Part shown: positions 29,201 through 41,756 of the stretch, piece after piece
How the letters are laid out: every line of letters starts with the position of its first letter
Numbering within the stretch: the stretch's first letter is position 1
NCBI GenBank assembly: GCA_016288205.1
Contig: JAEEYO010000015.1
Coordinates: 124,001-188,000, forward strand
DNA from: Treponema sp.
GTDB lineage: Bacteria; Spirochaetota; Spirochaetia; Treponematales; Treponemataceae
Direction of reading: 5' to 3'
Length of the DNA stretch: 64,000 nucleotides
Notes under the pieces: model-generated
Told to the model about the DNA's origin: nothing
Databases searched by the model: none
The model's input: only the letters and a program-made list of their open reading frames with translations
Translations under genes and position numbers: made by a program

Positions 29201-30804
29201 AGGGTTTGCAGACAGCCCTTGTGTTTTCGCTGCTTGTCACTCCCTTATCATTCGTAGTGACGCTCACAGGTCCACCCTTTGCGGTCGGCTTGATTGCAGT
29301 CATATAGTAGATTCCGAGAACCATGTCCTGAGACGGATAAACGATTGTCTTTCCGTTGGCAGGGTCAAGGAGGTTGCGGGCTGAGAGCATGAGGTTCCAG
29401 CACTCCATCTGGGCGGCCTGTGTGAGAGGCACATGGATAGCCATCTGGTCACCGTCGAAGTCGGCGTTAAATGCCTTACATGCCAGAGGATGCAGCTTCA
29501 ATGCCTTTCCAGAGACAAGCACCGGCTCGAATGCCTGAATACCAAGGCGGTGAAGGGTCGGAGCGCGGTTCAGCATGACGGGATGCTCACGGACAACCTC
29601 ATCAAGGACATCGTATACCTCAGAGGACTCCTGCTCAACCAAAGCGCGGGCCCTCTTCATTGTTCCGACGACTCCCTCCTGCTGAAGTTTGCGCATGATG
29701 AAGGGCTTGAAAAGCTCCAGGGCCATTTTTTCAGGAAGACCGCACTGCCAGAGCTTAAGCTCAGGTCCTACAACGATAACGGAACGTCCTGAATAGTCAA
29801 CGCGCTTACCGAGAAGGTTCTGGCGGAAGCGTCCTTGCTTTCCCTTGAGGAGGTCAGAGATGGATTTGAGTGGACGGTTGTTCGGTCCGCGGATAATGCG
29901 GTTCTTTCTCTTACCGTTGTCAAAGAGAGCGTCCACAGCCTCCTGCAGCATTCTCTTCTCGTTGCGGATGATGATATCCGGGGCAAAAAGATCCTGCAAC
30001 TTCTTGAGACGGTTGTTTCTGTTGATTACGCGGCGGTACAAATCATTAAGGTCAGCAGATGCGAAACGGCCTCCCTCAAGCTGAACCATAGGACGGATAT
30101 CCGGCGGAATGACGGGCACTACGTCCAGAATCATCCATGACGGCTTGTTTCCTGAGTTGCGGAAATCATTGATCAACTCAATGCGCTTGAGGTCATGCTT
30201 GTCAACCTTGCTTCCCTTCTCAATCATCTTGGCATGAAGCTTGTTGTACTCACCCTCAAGGTCGAAGTTCTCAAGAAGCTCCTTGATTGCCTCGGCTCCC
30301 ATCTTCGCATTGAAAGCGCTTTCACCGTACTGCTCGAGCTTGGTAAGATACTCCTCCTCGCTGAGAAGGGACATCTTTTCCAGAGTCGTGTTTCCGGCAT
30401 CAATGACGATGTATTTCTCAAAGTACAATACTGACTGCAACGCCTTGAGCTGTATGCCCAAAAGATTTCCGATGCGGGATGGAGTCGCACCATAGTACCA
30501 GATGTGTGCAACAGGAGCCGCCAGATTGATATGTCCGGTGCGCTCACGACGTACCTTGAAGTGAGTTACCTCAACACCGCAGCGGTCGCATTTGACTCCC
30601 TTGTAGCGGATGCTCTTGAACTTTCCACAGAAACATTCCCATTCTTTCATGGTACCGAAAATCTTTTCGCAGAACAGACCGTCCTGCTCCGGCTTAAGGG
30701 TCCTGTAGTTGATTGTCTCAGGCTTTCTTACCTCACCATAAGACCATGCGTGTATGTCTTCCGGAGAAGCCAACTTAATCCTAAGACTTGCGAAATCCTG
30801 TATA

Positions 30805-30812
<8 letters not shown>
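26223..30812 (-). CDS. rpoC: RNA polymerase beta-prime subunit
   Basis: 1529 residues. The catalytic [10 protein letters not shown] is near residue 450, with the N-terminal zinc site (CFCGKF...CDRCG) and a second zinc site ([13 protein letters not shown]). Rich acidic tail [13 protein letters not shown] 30812 overlaps the rpoB end by eight bases and is preceded by AAGGAGG; the ATG at 30830 is less likely. Forms the active centre with RpoB. Confidence 0.98.
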
Positions 30813-34362
<3,550 letters not shown>

Positions 34363-34695
34363 TTCTACCTCAGAGGTTCTTAAACGGTACTCCACAGCTG
34401 CTACGAGCAAAAACTTTACTCAGCACAGATTGCGAAGTCCTGCGGAATGTTTCGTTCCGGGCAATTCTATAGTTATTCCGTTTCGTAAACTACACTTGGA
34501 GCGTCAACCAACTTGCCGAATTTAGACGCACATAGCCTCAAAAAATGCAGGCTTTTTTCTATCAAAGTCCGCTTTCTTGAAGCTAATTGGGGAAACACAG
34601 CCCGCCGCACGAAAAGCAACGGACGGTATTTCCAAAAGATTGGTCAGGCAGCCCCTTTTATTGAAGCCGCCCTGTATTTGTGAAGCAGAAGCAAA
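34363..34695 (-). other. 333-base spacer between rplL and rpoB
   Basis: No convincing gene in either strand. It contains an inverted repeat AGCCT-N10-AGGCT (34534-34553). On the plus strand this is followed by TTTTTT; in the transcript (minus) the A run precedes it, so it is not a normal terminator for rplL. In E. coli the same gap holds an attenuator and an RNase III site that set the L12 to RNA polymerase ratio. Confidence 0.5.
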
Positions 34696-35070
34696 TTATT
34701 TCTTGCTTGCAACACCACCAGCCTCTTTGAGGTCAGCAATGAGCTTGTCTGCATCAGCCTTTGACATGCCTTCCTTGAGGACCTTAGGAGCACCTTCGAC
34801 CAGAGCCTTTGCGTCTCCAAGTCCAACTCCGAGAGCTGCCTTAACGACCTTGATAACAGCAATCTTCTTTGCTGCATCGAAGCTGTCAAGAGAAACAGCG
34901 AACTCAGTCTGCTCTTCAGCAGCAGGACCAGCGGCAGGACCAGCAGCAACAGCAACCGGAGCAGCAGCGGAAACACCGAACTTCTCCTCCATTGCCTTTA
35001 CGAGATCAGCAGCCTGCTGAACAGTCATGTTAGCGATAGCGTCAAGGATTTCATCATTTGTAAGTGCCAT
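34696..35070 (-). CDS. rplL: 50S ribosomal protein bL12
   Basis: 124 residues. N-terminal dimerisation helices, an alanine-rich hinge ([17 protein letters not shown]) and the C-terminal factor-binding domain ([20 protein letters not shown]). Present in several copies per ribosome. AGGAG precedes the start; an eight-pair palindrome lies directly before it. Confidence 0.97.
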   Translation of the reverse strand: MALTNDEILDAIANMTVQQAADLVKAMEEKFGVSAAAPVAVAAGPAAGPAAEEQTEFAVSLDSFDAAKKIAVIKVVKAALGVGLGDAKALVEGAPKVLKEGMSKADADKLIADLKEAGGVASKK

Positions 35071-35296
35071 AATTGTCTTCTCCTGTCATTTCAAAATGAC
35101 ATCTTGTTACGCTGCGGAAGGAAACATACAGATTCCCGAAACCCGCATACGTTTATGTATCCGCGAATAGTAATCAGCACGATGAAGCCTAGTCACGGAT
35201 TGACAGCCTGCCGTAAAAACCGCAGGAACCGTCGTCTCAGCCACAAATCACAGGGCTGATTTTTTCCACCATTCCGTCCGAACAAAGCCCTTGGAC
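35071..35296 (-). promoter_or_regulatory. rplJ-rplL spacer with a palindrome next to the rplL ribosome site
   Basis: 226 bases, no gene. A perfect palindrome with arms TGTCATTT/AAATGACA (35084-35101) ends directly at the AGGAG of rplL. A second hairpin TCAGCC/GGCTGA lies near the rplJ stop. These could raise or tune bL12 output relative to uL10. Confidence 0.45.
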
Positions 35297-35875
35297 TTAG
35301 TTTGCGGCGGGAGCTTCAGCAGCAGCCTCTGCGGCAGGTGCTTCGGCAGCGGGAGCCGGGGCAGCTCCACCTTCTTTTTCCAGCTTCTCCACGTAAGCCT
35401 GCAATGTTCCGGCCAGTTTGCGGGCAGGTCCATTGATTGCAGACATAATCATAGCGATAAGCTGCTTCTTTCCAGGGAGCTTTGAGAAAGCCTCAATCTT
35501 TGCCTGGTCGTACACTTCGTTCTCAACATAAGCGCCCTTAACCGCCATGGCAGGAGCTTCTTTGATGAAATCAAAAAGTACTTTTGCGGGCTCGTTAGCA
35601 TCTTCCTTGACCATAGCGATTGCTGTCGGTCCCTTCAGATACTCTGCGACACCCTCAGTCTTCATTTCCTCGAAGGCAACGCGTGCAAAATTGTTCTTGA
35701 AAACCTTGAGCACGGTGTTCTTCTCGCGAAGCTGATCACGGAGCTTTGTAATCTGCTCAACGGTCAGTCCACGGTAGTCAACGAAGATATAATTGGAAAA
35801 CTCACCGAGAGTCTTCTTGGCTTCTTCGATAGCTGCTGTTTTAGCAGGCTGAAGCTTTTTTGCATGAATAGCCAT
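35297..35875 (-). CDS. rplJ: 50S ribosomal protein uL10
   Basis: 192 residues; stalk base that holds bL12 dimers. YIFVDYRGLTVEQITKLRDQ, TVLKVFKNNFARVA and KGPTAIAM, then a C-terminal helix and an alanine/glutamate-rich tail (about 165-192) longer than usual. ATG joins the rplA stop (TAATG), so the classical L10 leader before rplJ is absent. Confidence 0.96.
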   Translation of the reverse strand: MAIHAKKLQPAKTAAIEEAKKTLGEFSNYIFVDYRGLTVEQITKLRDQLREKNTVLKVFKNNFARVAFEEMKTEGVAEYLKGPTAIAMVKEDANEPAKVLFDFIKEAPAMAVKGAYVENEVYDQAKIEAFSKLPGKKQLIAMIMSAINGPARKLAGTLQAYVEKLEKEGGAAPAPAAEAPAAEAAAEAPAAN

Positions 35876-36555
35876 TATGCTTCCTCCTTGTAGTCAATCC
35901 AAACACCAGGTCCCATAGAAGAGCTCAGAGATACAGAGCGGATGAAACCGGCCTTTGCATCTGCGGGCTTCTTGCGGTTCAGCTCGGCAAGGAATGCATT
36001 CACGTTCTCAGCGGTGTCAGTCTCAGACATTGAAACCTTTCCTACGGGAATGTGAACTACTCCACCCTTGTCAGCACGGTACTCAGTGCGTCCCTTCTTC
36101 AGTTCAGCAACGGCTCCGGCGATGTCGGGAGTAACTGTTCCAGTCTTGGGGTTAGGCATAAGTCCTCTGCGTCCGAGAACCATACCGAGGCGTCCTACGT
36201 CCTTCATCATGTCGGGAGTAGCAACTGCCACGTCGAAGTCTGTCCAGCCGCCCTTTACCTTGTCAATGTACTCGGTAGAACCGGCATAGGTTGCACCGGC
36301 ATCCAGGGCTTCCTTAACACGCTCTTCCTTACAGAAAACAAGAACGCGCTTCTCACCAGTAAACTGATGGGGGAAAACCAGAGTGTCGCGCACGGTCTGA
36401 TTCTTCTCAAGCTTGAGGGAAATGGAAAGCTCCACGGTCTCATCGAACTTGACGTAATGAAGCTCCTTTACCAGCTTGCAGGCTTCCGCCACTTCATACT
36501 TCTTTGTAACGTCGTACTTTGTAAGGGCATTGCGATACTGCTTTCCGTGTTTCAT
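35875..36555 (-). CDS. rplA: 50S ribosomal protein uL1
   Basis: 226 residues. Two-domain L1-stalk protein with KFDETVELSISLKLEKNQ, GRRGLMPNPKTGTVTPDIA and SSSMGPGVWID. Often an autogenous repressor of rplK-rplA. Start coupled to the rplK stop. Confidence 0.96.
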   Translation of the reverse strand: MKHGKQYRNALTKYDVTKKYEVAEACKLVKELHYVKFDETVELSISLKLEKNQTVRDTLVFPHQFTGEKRVLVFCKEERVKEALDAGATYAGSTEYIDKVKGGWTDFDVAVATPDMMKDVGRLGMVLGRRGLMPNPKTGTVTPDIAGAVAELKKGRTEYRADKGGVVHIPVGKVSMSETDTAENVNAFLAELNRKKPADAKAGFIRSVSLSSSMGPGVWIDYKEEA

Positions 36556-36989
36556 TACTGGGCCTCCACTTCTACACCCATACTGCGTGCAGTACCGGCG
36601 ATGATTTTCTTTGCAGCCTCAAGGTCATAGGCATTGAGGTCAGGGAGCTTTGTCTTTGCGATTTCTTCAAGACTCTTCTGTGAGAGCTTGCCCACTTTGT
36701 CCCTGAGGGGATTTCCTGCTCCCTTCTGGATTCCGGCAGCTTTCTTGATGAGAACTGCGGCAGGAGGAGTTTTGAGGATGAATGTGTAAGACTTGTCCTG
36801 ATAGACAGTGATGACGACAGGGATGATAAGTCCCTTTTCCATGCTCTTTGTGCGGTCATTGAATTCCTGCACGAACTTTGGTGCGGAAACTCCATGAGGT
36901 CCAAGAGCCGGTCCGACTGGTGGTGCAGGAGTCGCGGCGCCCGCAGGGCACTGTAATTTGATGACTGCTGTTACCTTCTTTACGGCCAT
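36555..36989 (-). CDS. rplK: 50S ribosomal protein uL11
   Basis: 144 residues; GTPase-centre protein. [20 protein letters not shown] with the family prolines, then the RNA-binding C-terminal domain ([25 protein letters not shown] region). AAGGAG precedes the ATG. A 226-base structured spacer separates it from nusG. Confidence 0.97.
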   Translation of the reverse strand: MAVKKVTAVIKLQCPAGAATPAPPVGPALGPHGVSAPKFVQEFNDRTKSMEKGLIIPVVITVYQDKSYTFILKTPPAAVLIKKAAGIQKGAGNPLRDKVGKLSQKSLEEIAKTKLPDLNAYDLEAAKKIIAGTARSMGVEVEAQ

Positions 36990-37215
36990 AATATATCTCC
37001 TTATATTGGTGTGGATGATACGGAAAACCCTTGCCGAATTCTTCCTCTGGAATACTCCGGAAGGATTCTTGGCTCATCCTAGCGAAACGCCTTTGTCCGA
37101 CGGACTTGCGTCTCTCCCATATAAAGCTTGCGACGGATTTCTCCACCGCAATAACTTTCAAAAAACAGAGCGGACTGAAAAATCAGCCCACAAAAATATC
37201 TACAGCAAAAAGCAA
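36990..37215 (-). promoter_or_regulatory. Structured spacer between nusG and rplK
   Basis: 226 bases, no gene. It contains a ten-pair hairpin (arms 37151-37142 and 37137-37128, GAAA loop, two G-U pairs), a seven-pair hairpin GGGCTGA/TCAGTCC (37172-37189) followed some bases later by TTTTTT, and a small GTCC/GGAC loop. Candidate leader for control of rplK-rplA by uL1, or attenuator. Confidence 0.45.
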
Positions 37216-37770
37216 TTAGATTTTCTCAACATCCTCGTAGGAAATGTCCACCTGGGTCAAACGTCCGAAAATCTGGACCACAACGCCAAGCTTCTCCTTT
37301 TCCTCGTTGATTGTCTCTACGACACCCTCGAAATTCTTGAAGGTACCGTTGATAACCGTAACGTGATCACCGACATTGAAGCTTGCATGATACTTTTTAC
37401 CGGGTTTCAAATCACCGACATGCTCAAAAATGTTTCTTGCCTCGGCGGCGGAAATTGGTCTGGGGCGCTCGGTCGGCTTCGTCATGCAGAAACCGGAGAC
37501 TCCCTGAATGCGGCGGATCTTAGTGCAGGTGTCCTTCCATCCGAGCTGGGGCAAATCCATCTCCAGCATGAGATAGGCGGGCAGGATGTTCTGCTTCTTT
37601 TCCTTTGCTTTCTTATTTTTATCTTCGACCAGAACCACTTCCGTAGGATTCTTTACGGAAATCAGAACGTTGTTGTCAATCTCACCGTTTGCAAGCATCC
37701 TGTTCAAGGTGCCTTCAACTTTCTGCTCATATCCTGTGAAAACTTGAATTATATACCATTCTTTTGCCAT
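37216..37770 (-). CDS. nusG: Transcription termination/antitermination factor NusG
   Basis: 184 residues: NGN domain (WYIIQVFTGYEQKVEGTL; LMLEMDL; VSGFCM) and KOW domain (VGDHVTVINGTFKNFEGVVE). Length and order secE-nusG-rplK are standard. Couples RNA polymerase to the ribosome through uS10. Confidence 0.96.
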   Translation of the reverse strand: MAKEWYIIQVFTGYEQKVEGTLNRMLANGEIDNNVLISVKNPTEVVLVEDKNKKAKEKKQNILPAYLMLEMDLPQLGWKDTCTKIRRIQGVSGFCMTKPTERPRPISAAEARNIFEHVGDLKPGKKYHASFNVGDHVTVINGTFKNFEGVVETINEEKEKLGVVVQIFGRLTQVDISYEDVEKI

Positions 37771-37864
37771 GAACTCACCCTAAACACTCCGGCAACAAGC
37801 AATATCTGTAGCCGTCTATTAAAAAACTGAACCCCCGAAGAAGTCCAGTACCGATCCGCAATGC

Positions 37865-38065
37865 CTAGTTAGAAAGGAATTTTCCAGTGAAGACGAAGCT
37901 GTATCCGCCCATGAAAAGGAAGTCAAGGGCACCAAGAATCACAGCCACCACACAGATTGAAACTATAACAACCTTGACAGAGGACATAACTTCACTAAAG
38001 CTAGGCCATGAGACTTTTTTAAGCTCGGCGACGCACTCTTTGCAAAACTGAAAAAACTTTTTCAT
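37865..38065 (-). CDS. secE: Preprotein translocase subunit SecE
   Basis: 66 residues, short single-span form. An amphipathic N-terminal helix (FFQFCKECVAELKKVSWPS) carries the conserved LKKVSWP, followed by one membrane segment (about 29-50). GAGGA before the start. Clamps SecY. Confidence 0.94.
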   Translation of the reverse strand: MKKFFQFCKECVAELKKVSWPSFSEVMSSVKVVIVSICVVAVILGALDFLFMGGYSFVFTGKFLSN

Positions 38066-38148
38066 TTTTATCCTCTACGAAATGATTTTCCGGCTCAGAC
38101 CGGAGCTGCAAGGACACGCGGAAACTAAACCGAATGCTCCTTAAATTT

Positions 38149-38221
38149 CAGGCCAGGCAGGACTTGAACCCGCGACAACCGGTTTTGGAGACCGGGACTC
38201 TACCAGCTGAGCTACTGACCT
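38149..38221 (-). tRNA. trnW: tRNA-Trp (anticodon CCA)
   Basis: 73 bases. Acceptor stem AGGTCAG with CTGGCCT (one G-U), D arm GCTCAGCTGGTAGAGT, anticodon loop CTCCAAA and T arm GGGTTCAAGTCC. CCA is not encoded. Between rpmG and secE, as in many bacteria. Confidence 0.95.
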
Positions 38222-38301
38222 ATATATAAACACCCCAAAGCTCATCGGAAACAAGCCTTGAAGCGTATTTCACAAATCAAAGTCCAAAAATGGACGGAAC
38301 C

Positions 38302-38478
38302 TTATTTTACCTTGCATTCCTTGTGCAGGATTGACTTGCGGCAGAACGGGCAGTACTTGTTCTTCTCAAGCTTGCCGGTGATGTTCTTGCGGTTCTTATA
38401 TGTAGTATAGTTCTTCCTCTTGCAATCAGTGCACTGCAACGCGATTATTTCTACGGCCGTCTTTTTCTTGCTTGCCAT
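38302..38478 (-). CDS. rpmG: 50S ribosomal protein bL33
   Basis: 58 residues: MASKKKTAVEIIALQCTDCK, YTTYKNRKN and two CxxC pairs (CTDC, CPFC), the zinc-binding form. Lies between trnT and trnW and must be part of the same transcript. Confidence 0.93.
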   Translation of the reverse strand: MASKKKTAVEIIALQCTDCKRKNYTTYKNRKNITGKLEKNKYCPFCRKSILHKECKVK

Positions 38479-38526
38479 ATTCCTTTGCTCCTTTACTCAA
38501 ACTTAAAGCATGATTTCAACGCTTAG

Positions 38527-38599
38527 AGCTCCCGAGCGGAATCGGACCGCTGACCTCATCGTTACCAACGATGTGCTCTACCAACTGAGCTACAAGAGC
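38527..38599 (-). tRNA. trnT: tRNA-Thr (anticodon GGT)
   Basis: 73 bases. Acceptor GCTCTTG with CGGGAGC (two G-U pairs), D arm GCTCAGTTGGTAGAGC, anticodon arm CATCGTTGGTAACGATG and T arm GCGGTCCGATTCCGC. CCA not encoded. First gene of the superoperon. Confidence 0.95.
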
Positions 38600-38632
38600 G
38601 TAGACACTTTGACTCTAAGTGCGTGTTACACT

Positions 38633-38661
38633 AATATATCGAAATCACCCAATCTTGTCAA
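38633..38661 (-). promoter_or_regulatory. Main promoter of the trnT-rpmG-trnW-secE superoperon
   Basis: Minus-strand TTGACA (38656-38661), spacer 17, TATATT (38633-38638). Start expected near 38626, about 27 bases before the tRNA-Thr 5' end. Confidence 0.8.
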
Positions 38662-38717
38662 TAAGCGGAAGACGAATTTTTGAGAAATTTCCATAAAAAA
38701 TCCACCGGAGCGACTTC

Positions 38718-39593
38718 TCAGCCGTTTTGTCCGGACTGGGTGAGAACTGTATGTGGAGGCACGGATTTCGTCACCCATGTGTTTCCTCCTATCACACTGC
38801 CCTCACCTATTACGGTCTCCCCCCCCAAAATCGTCGCGTTGGCATAAATCGTCACATTATCTTCTATAGTAGGGTGTCTTTTTTTGTTCATCAGCTCCTT
38901 CTTCACGCTGAGCGCCCCCAAAGTGACTCCCTGATAAATCTTCACGCTGTTTCCGATGATGCAGGACTCCCCGATCACCACGCCGGTACCATGGTCAATG
39001 AAAAAGCTCTCGCCGATCACAGCCCCGGGATTTATGTCGATTCCAGTCTTTCCGTGAGCATACTCGCTCATAATGCGGGGAATGACCGGAACTCCGCTCT
39101 CACAAAGAAAGTGCGCGATCCTGTAGACTATTATGGCCTCAAGACCCGGATATGAGACAATCACCTCGTCGGTTGACTTTGCGGCGGGATCCCCAAGATA
39201 GGCTGCCTGCACATCAAGACCGACCTTTCTGCGGATCTCTGGAATCTCCTCAATCAGCGCGCGGGAAGTATGCTCGGCAAGCGTGTAGCAGTGGGTACAC
39301 TCAACTCCCTTGTCCTGCACCACATAAAGCAGGGCCTTCTGAATCTCCCTCGTGAGCATGGCGATTATGCGGTTGACCTTCTGCCCCGTAACAAAACGCA
39401 GCGTCGCACTGTCCATTTCCTCGGCGGTACGGAAGCCCGGAAAAATCAGGCTCAGGATGTCATCCAGAATCGTGACGACATTCTGCTGGTTCGGGAAATT
39501 CATCGCCTCCTCAAGATTGATTCCGCCATACTTGCAGTAGGAGTCCAAGATGCCGTCGATGGCCTGGTCGATTGTCTTCTCAAATTTACTCAT
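38718..39593 (-). CDS. cysE: Serine O-acetyltransferase (EpsC-type, long form)
   Basis: 291 residues. It makes O-acetylserine for cysteine synthesis. The helical N-terminal half is followed by left-handed beta-helix hexapeptide repeats with the conserved HGKTGIDINPGAVIGE, FIDHGTGVVIGE and the VTLGALS segment. The first ATG (39605) overlaps the -10 box; ATG 39593 lies ten bases after it behind TGGAA, so it is chosen. Codons for LGG near residue 258 form a run of eight G (38819-38826), currently in frame. Confidence 0.93.
   Translation of the reverse strand: MSKFEKTIDQAIDGILDSYCKYGGINLEEAMNFPNQQNVVTILDDILSLIFPGFRTAEEMDSATLRFVTGQKVNRIIAMLTREIQKALLYVVQDKGVECTHCYTLAEHTSRALIEEIPEIRRKVGLDVQAAYLGDPAAKSTDEVIVSYPGLEAIIVYRIAHFLCESGVPVIPRIMSEYAHGKTGIDINPGAVIGESFFIDHGTGVVIGESCIIGNSVKIYQGVTLGALSVKKELMNKKRHPTIEDNVTIYANATILGGETVIGEGSVIGGNTWVTKSVPPHTVLTQSGQNG
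38819..38826 (-). repeat. Run of eight G inside cysE
   Basis: Eight consecutive C on the plus strand (G in the coding strand). Length is in frame now; slippage by one would truncate the enzyme in its last coils. Confidence 0.8.
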
Positions 39594-39603
39594 ATCAGAT
39601 TCC

Positions 39604-39633
39604 ATTGTAACATATTTATGGAAGAAAGTTCAA
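39604..39633 (-). promoter_or_regulatory. cysE promoter, near-leaderless
   Basis: Minus-strand TTGAAC (39628-39633), spacer 18, TACAAT (39604-39609). The -10 ends ten bases before the chosen ATG. Confidence 0.5.
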
Positions 39634-39649
39634 CCGTCCGACAAAGCGC

Positions 39650-39694
39650 AAAAAAAATAGCGATCTCAAGAAGCAACGCTACCCAAGACCGCTA
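39650..39694 (-). terminator. Terminator of radA transcript
   Basis: Minus strand: nine-pair stem TAGCGGTCT/AGATCGCTA (one G-U), loop of about 19, then TTTTTTTT. A further perfect hairpin GTCCGG-GAAA-CCGGAC (39697-39712) lies just upstream of it. Confidence 0.8.
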
Positions 39695-39788
39695 CCGTCC
39701 GGTTTCCCGGACATCGGAGAGAGTTTATCAGCTTATTTACAAGCTTCTTTAATTTTAAGCCTTTAAAGAAAAAAAGTCAATACACTTT

Positions 39789-41171
39789 TTAATGATTTTT
39801 TCCCGATTTGCCGAACAGCTCCTGCACGAGCGACTTGATTGAGTCCACGGCGACCGAACCGTCCTCTTTCGCAGGAGCGAGAATCCTTGTGTAGCCCAGG
39901 TCACGCGATGTCTTTACACGCTGCCTGAGTTTCGCAACCGGACGAATCTCACCCGCAAGGCTAAGCTCGCCGACAACCACGGTATTCTCCGGCAAGGGGA
40001 CGTCGGTTCTGGCAGAATAAAGGGATGCCGCAAGGGCCGCGTCTATGGCGCTTTCAGTCAGTCTCACACCGCCCGCCACGTTTATGTAGATGTCCTGGTC
40101 CGAAAAACGGATTCCCGCCCTCTTCTCAAGCACGGCCGCCACACGGCTCACACGCGCGGAGTCAATTCGATCGGAATACACCCTGCTCATGGATGCCTTC
40201 GCGGGAACGGTAAGGGCCTGAATCTCCACGACGAAGACACGGGATCCCTCGAACACAGGCACACAGGCGACACCCGCAGGAGTCTCACCCTCACGCCTCG
40301 TAATGAAAAGGGAGCTCGGATCATTCACGGATTTAAGGCCGTCAGACTCCATCTCAAAGATTCCAAGCTCGTCAATGGAACCGAAGCGGTTTTTCATGGC
40401 ATGGAGAAAGCGGTACTCGTCGCTCGCATCCCCGGCGCGCTCAAATGAAATCACAGTGTCAACCATGTGCTCAAGGCTCTTCGGCCCCGCAATGTTTCCG
40501 TCCTTGGTCACGTGGGCGGTCATAAAAAGAACCGAGTCACGTTCCTTCACCCATGCAATCAGCTCGTTGGCGCAATACTTGAGCTGGTTTATAGTACCCG
40601 GGATGAGTCCCTGCTGCACCGAGTAAACCGTCTGGATTGAGTCGATTATCACAAGCACGGGATTAAGGCTGTCCAGAGCATCAAGGATATCCTCAAGACG
40701 GAGGGTACAGAGAATCTCCAGGGAGTCAACGTCAAGCCCGAGTCTTACGGCGCGTCCCTTAATCTGTGAGGCTGATTCCTCGCCCGACACATAGAGCACC
40801 CGGCCCTTCTGTGTTTTTTTCAGCACGGATGCGGCAGTCTGAATCAGCAACGTGGACTTTCCTATTCCCGGCTCTCCGCCCAAAAGGATTGCCGAGCGTT
40901 TCGTGGCACCACCGCCCAGAACCCGGTCGAACTCAGAGTTGCCAGTGGAAAGACGCTCCTCCGACTGTATGTTTATGCGGCTCATCGGCACAGGACGCAC
41001 CTTCACCGAGGTACCGTCAGCATTAAGACGAGGGGAAGCCGCGTTGGGATCCACAATGCACTCCTGCAGGGTGTTCCACTCTCCGCACTCCGGACATTTT
41101 CCGAGCCATCCGGGCTGGGTATATCCGCACTTGGAGCACTTGTAAACAATGGAGCCTTTTTTCTTAGCCAT
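39789..41171 (-). CDS. radA: DNA repair protein RadA
   Basis: 460 residues. N-terminal zinc finger (CSKCG...CPECG), RecA-like ATPase with GGEPGIGKST (Walker A), the RadA-specific KNRFG motif and a C-terminal Lon-like domain. Promotes branch migration in recombination. AGGAG before ATG 41171. Follows the NusG-II-like gene by 16 bases. Confidence 0.96.
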   Translation of the reverse strand: MAKKKGSIVYKCSKCGYTQPGWLGKCPECGEWNTLQECIVDPNAASPRLNADGTSVKVRPVPMSRINIQSEERLSTGNSEFDRVLGGGATKRSAILLGGEPGIGKSTLLIQTAASVLKKTQKGRVLYVSGEESASQIKGRAVRLGLDVDSLEILCTLRLEDILDALDSLNPVLVIIDSIQTVYSVQQGLIPGTINQLKYCANELIAWVKERDSVLFMTAHVTKDGNIAGPKSLEHMVDTVISFERAGDASDEYRFLHAMKNRFGSIDELGIFEMESDGLKSVNDPSSLFITRREGETPAGVACVPVFEGSRVFVVEIQALTVPAKASMSRVYSDRIDSARVSRVAAVLEKRAGIRFSDQDIYINVAGGVRLTESAIDAALAASLYSARTDVPLPENTVVVGELSLAGEIRPVAKLRQRVKTSRDLGYTRILAPAKEDGSVAVDSIKSLVQELFGKSGKNH

Positions 41172-41187
41172 AAGAATCTCCTCTCAA

Positions 41188-41556
41188 TCAATAAGACACC
41201 GCATCCAGATTCGATGCCCCGGACTCAACCCTGATGAACACGTCGTTCGGAAGGCAGGCCGCCCACTCACCGTTTTTTGACACAGGACGGGAAGCGACGC
41301 ACGTTTTGTTCGGGCATGGGGAATCAAGGAAGCGGGCCGCACCGTTTTCCACCGCAATCCGCGACACGCCGATTTTTCCCCGGATCTCATACACGCCGTC
41401 ACTCTCCAGGGGATAGACGTATTTCTCATCGCCGGCAAAGACACGGAGCATGGCAGAGGCATTTTTTTTCCGACCCGCGACGGCAAGGACAGACAGAACC
41501 ACAAGGGAAAGACAAAGAGCCGCCACAACGGCATCCCCGAAAACGGATTTTCTCAT
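41188..41556 (-). CDS. NusG domain II-like exported protein
   Basis: 122 residues. One N-terminal membrane segment (about 11-28), then a small beta domain with SPCPNKTCVASR...WAACLPND typical of the NusG-II family of small secreted proteins found in Firmicutes and spirochetes; function unknown. The frame is open to 41622, but a promoter ends seven bases before ATG 41556 and there is no ribosome site, indicating a leaderless start. First gene of the radA operon. Confidence 0.75.
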   Translation of the reverse strand: MRKSVFGDAVVAALCLSLVVLSVLAVAGRKKNASAMLRVFAGDEKYVYPLESDGVYEIRGKIGVSRIAVENGAARFLDSPCPNKTCVASRPVSKNGEWAACLPNDVFIRVESGASNLDAVSY

Positions 41557-41563
41557 ATCAAAA

Positions 41564-41592
41564 AAGATAACGCTTCGAACAAACAAAGTCAA
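41564..41592 (-). promoter_or_regulatory. radA operon promoter, leaderless type
   Basis: Minus-strand TTGACT (41587-41592), spacer 17, TATCTT (41564-41569); -10 ends seven bases before ATG 41556. Confidence 0.5.
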
Positions 41593-41670
41593 ATTTTTTT
41601 GATCCTCAGAATCCGCCCACATGCCGGACTGAAAAAATGCAAAAATATGCAGAATTTATAAACACGCATA

Positions 41671-41730
41671 TTGAAACATTTCTTACTTATTTATATAATC
41701 GCTATTTAGGGTATTTTTGAAAATGCCCTA
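41671..41730 (+). promoter_or_regulatory. Phosphofructokinase promoter with hairpin at the transcript start
   Basis: TTGAAA (41671-41676), spacer 17, TATAAT (41694-41699), start near 41706. An eleven-pair hairpin TAGGGTATTTT/AAAATGCCCTA (41707-41730, one G-U) begins at the expected first base of the mRNA. Confidence 0.75.
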
Positions 41731-41756
41731 CCAGTGATTTTTTTAAGAGGTTTCCT

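Noticed and set aside
34577-35020. Plus-strand frame opposite rplL
   Set aside because: Mirror of the alanine-rich rplL codons; composition explains it.
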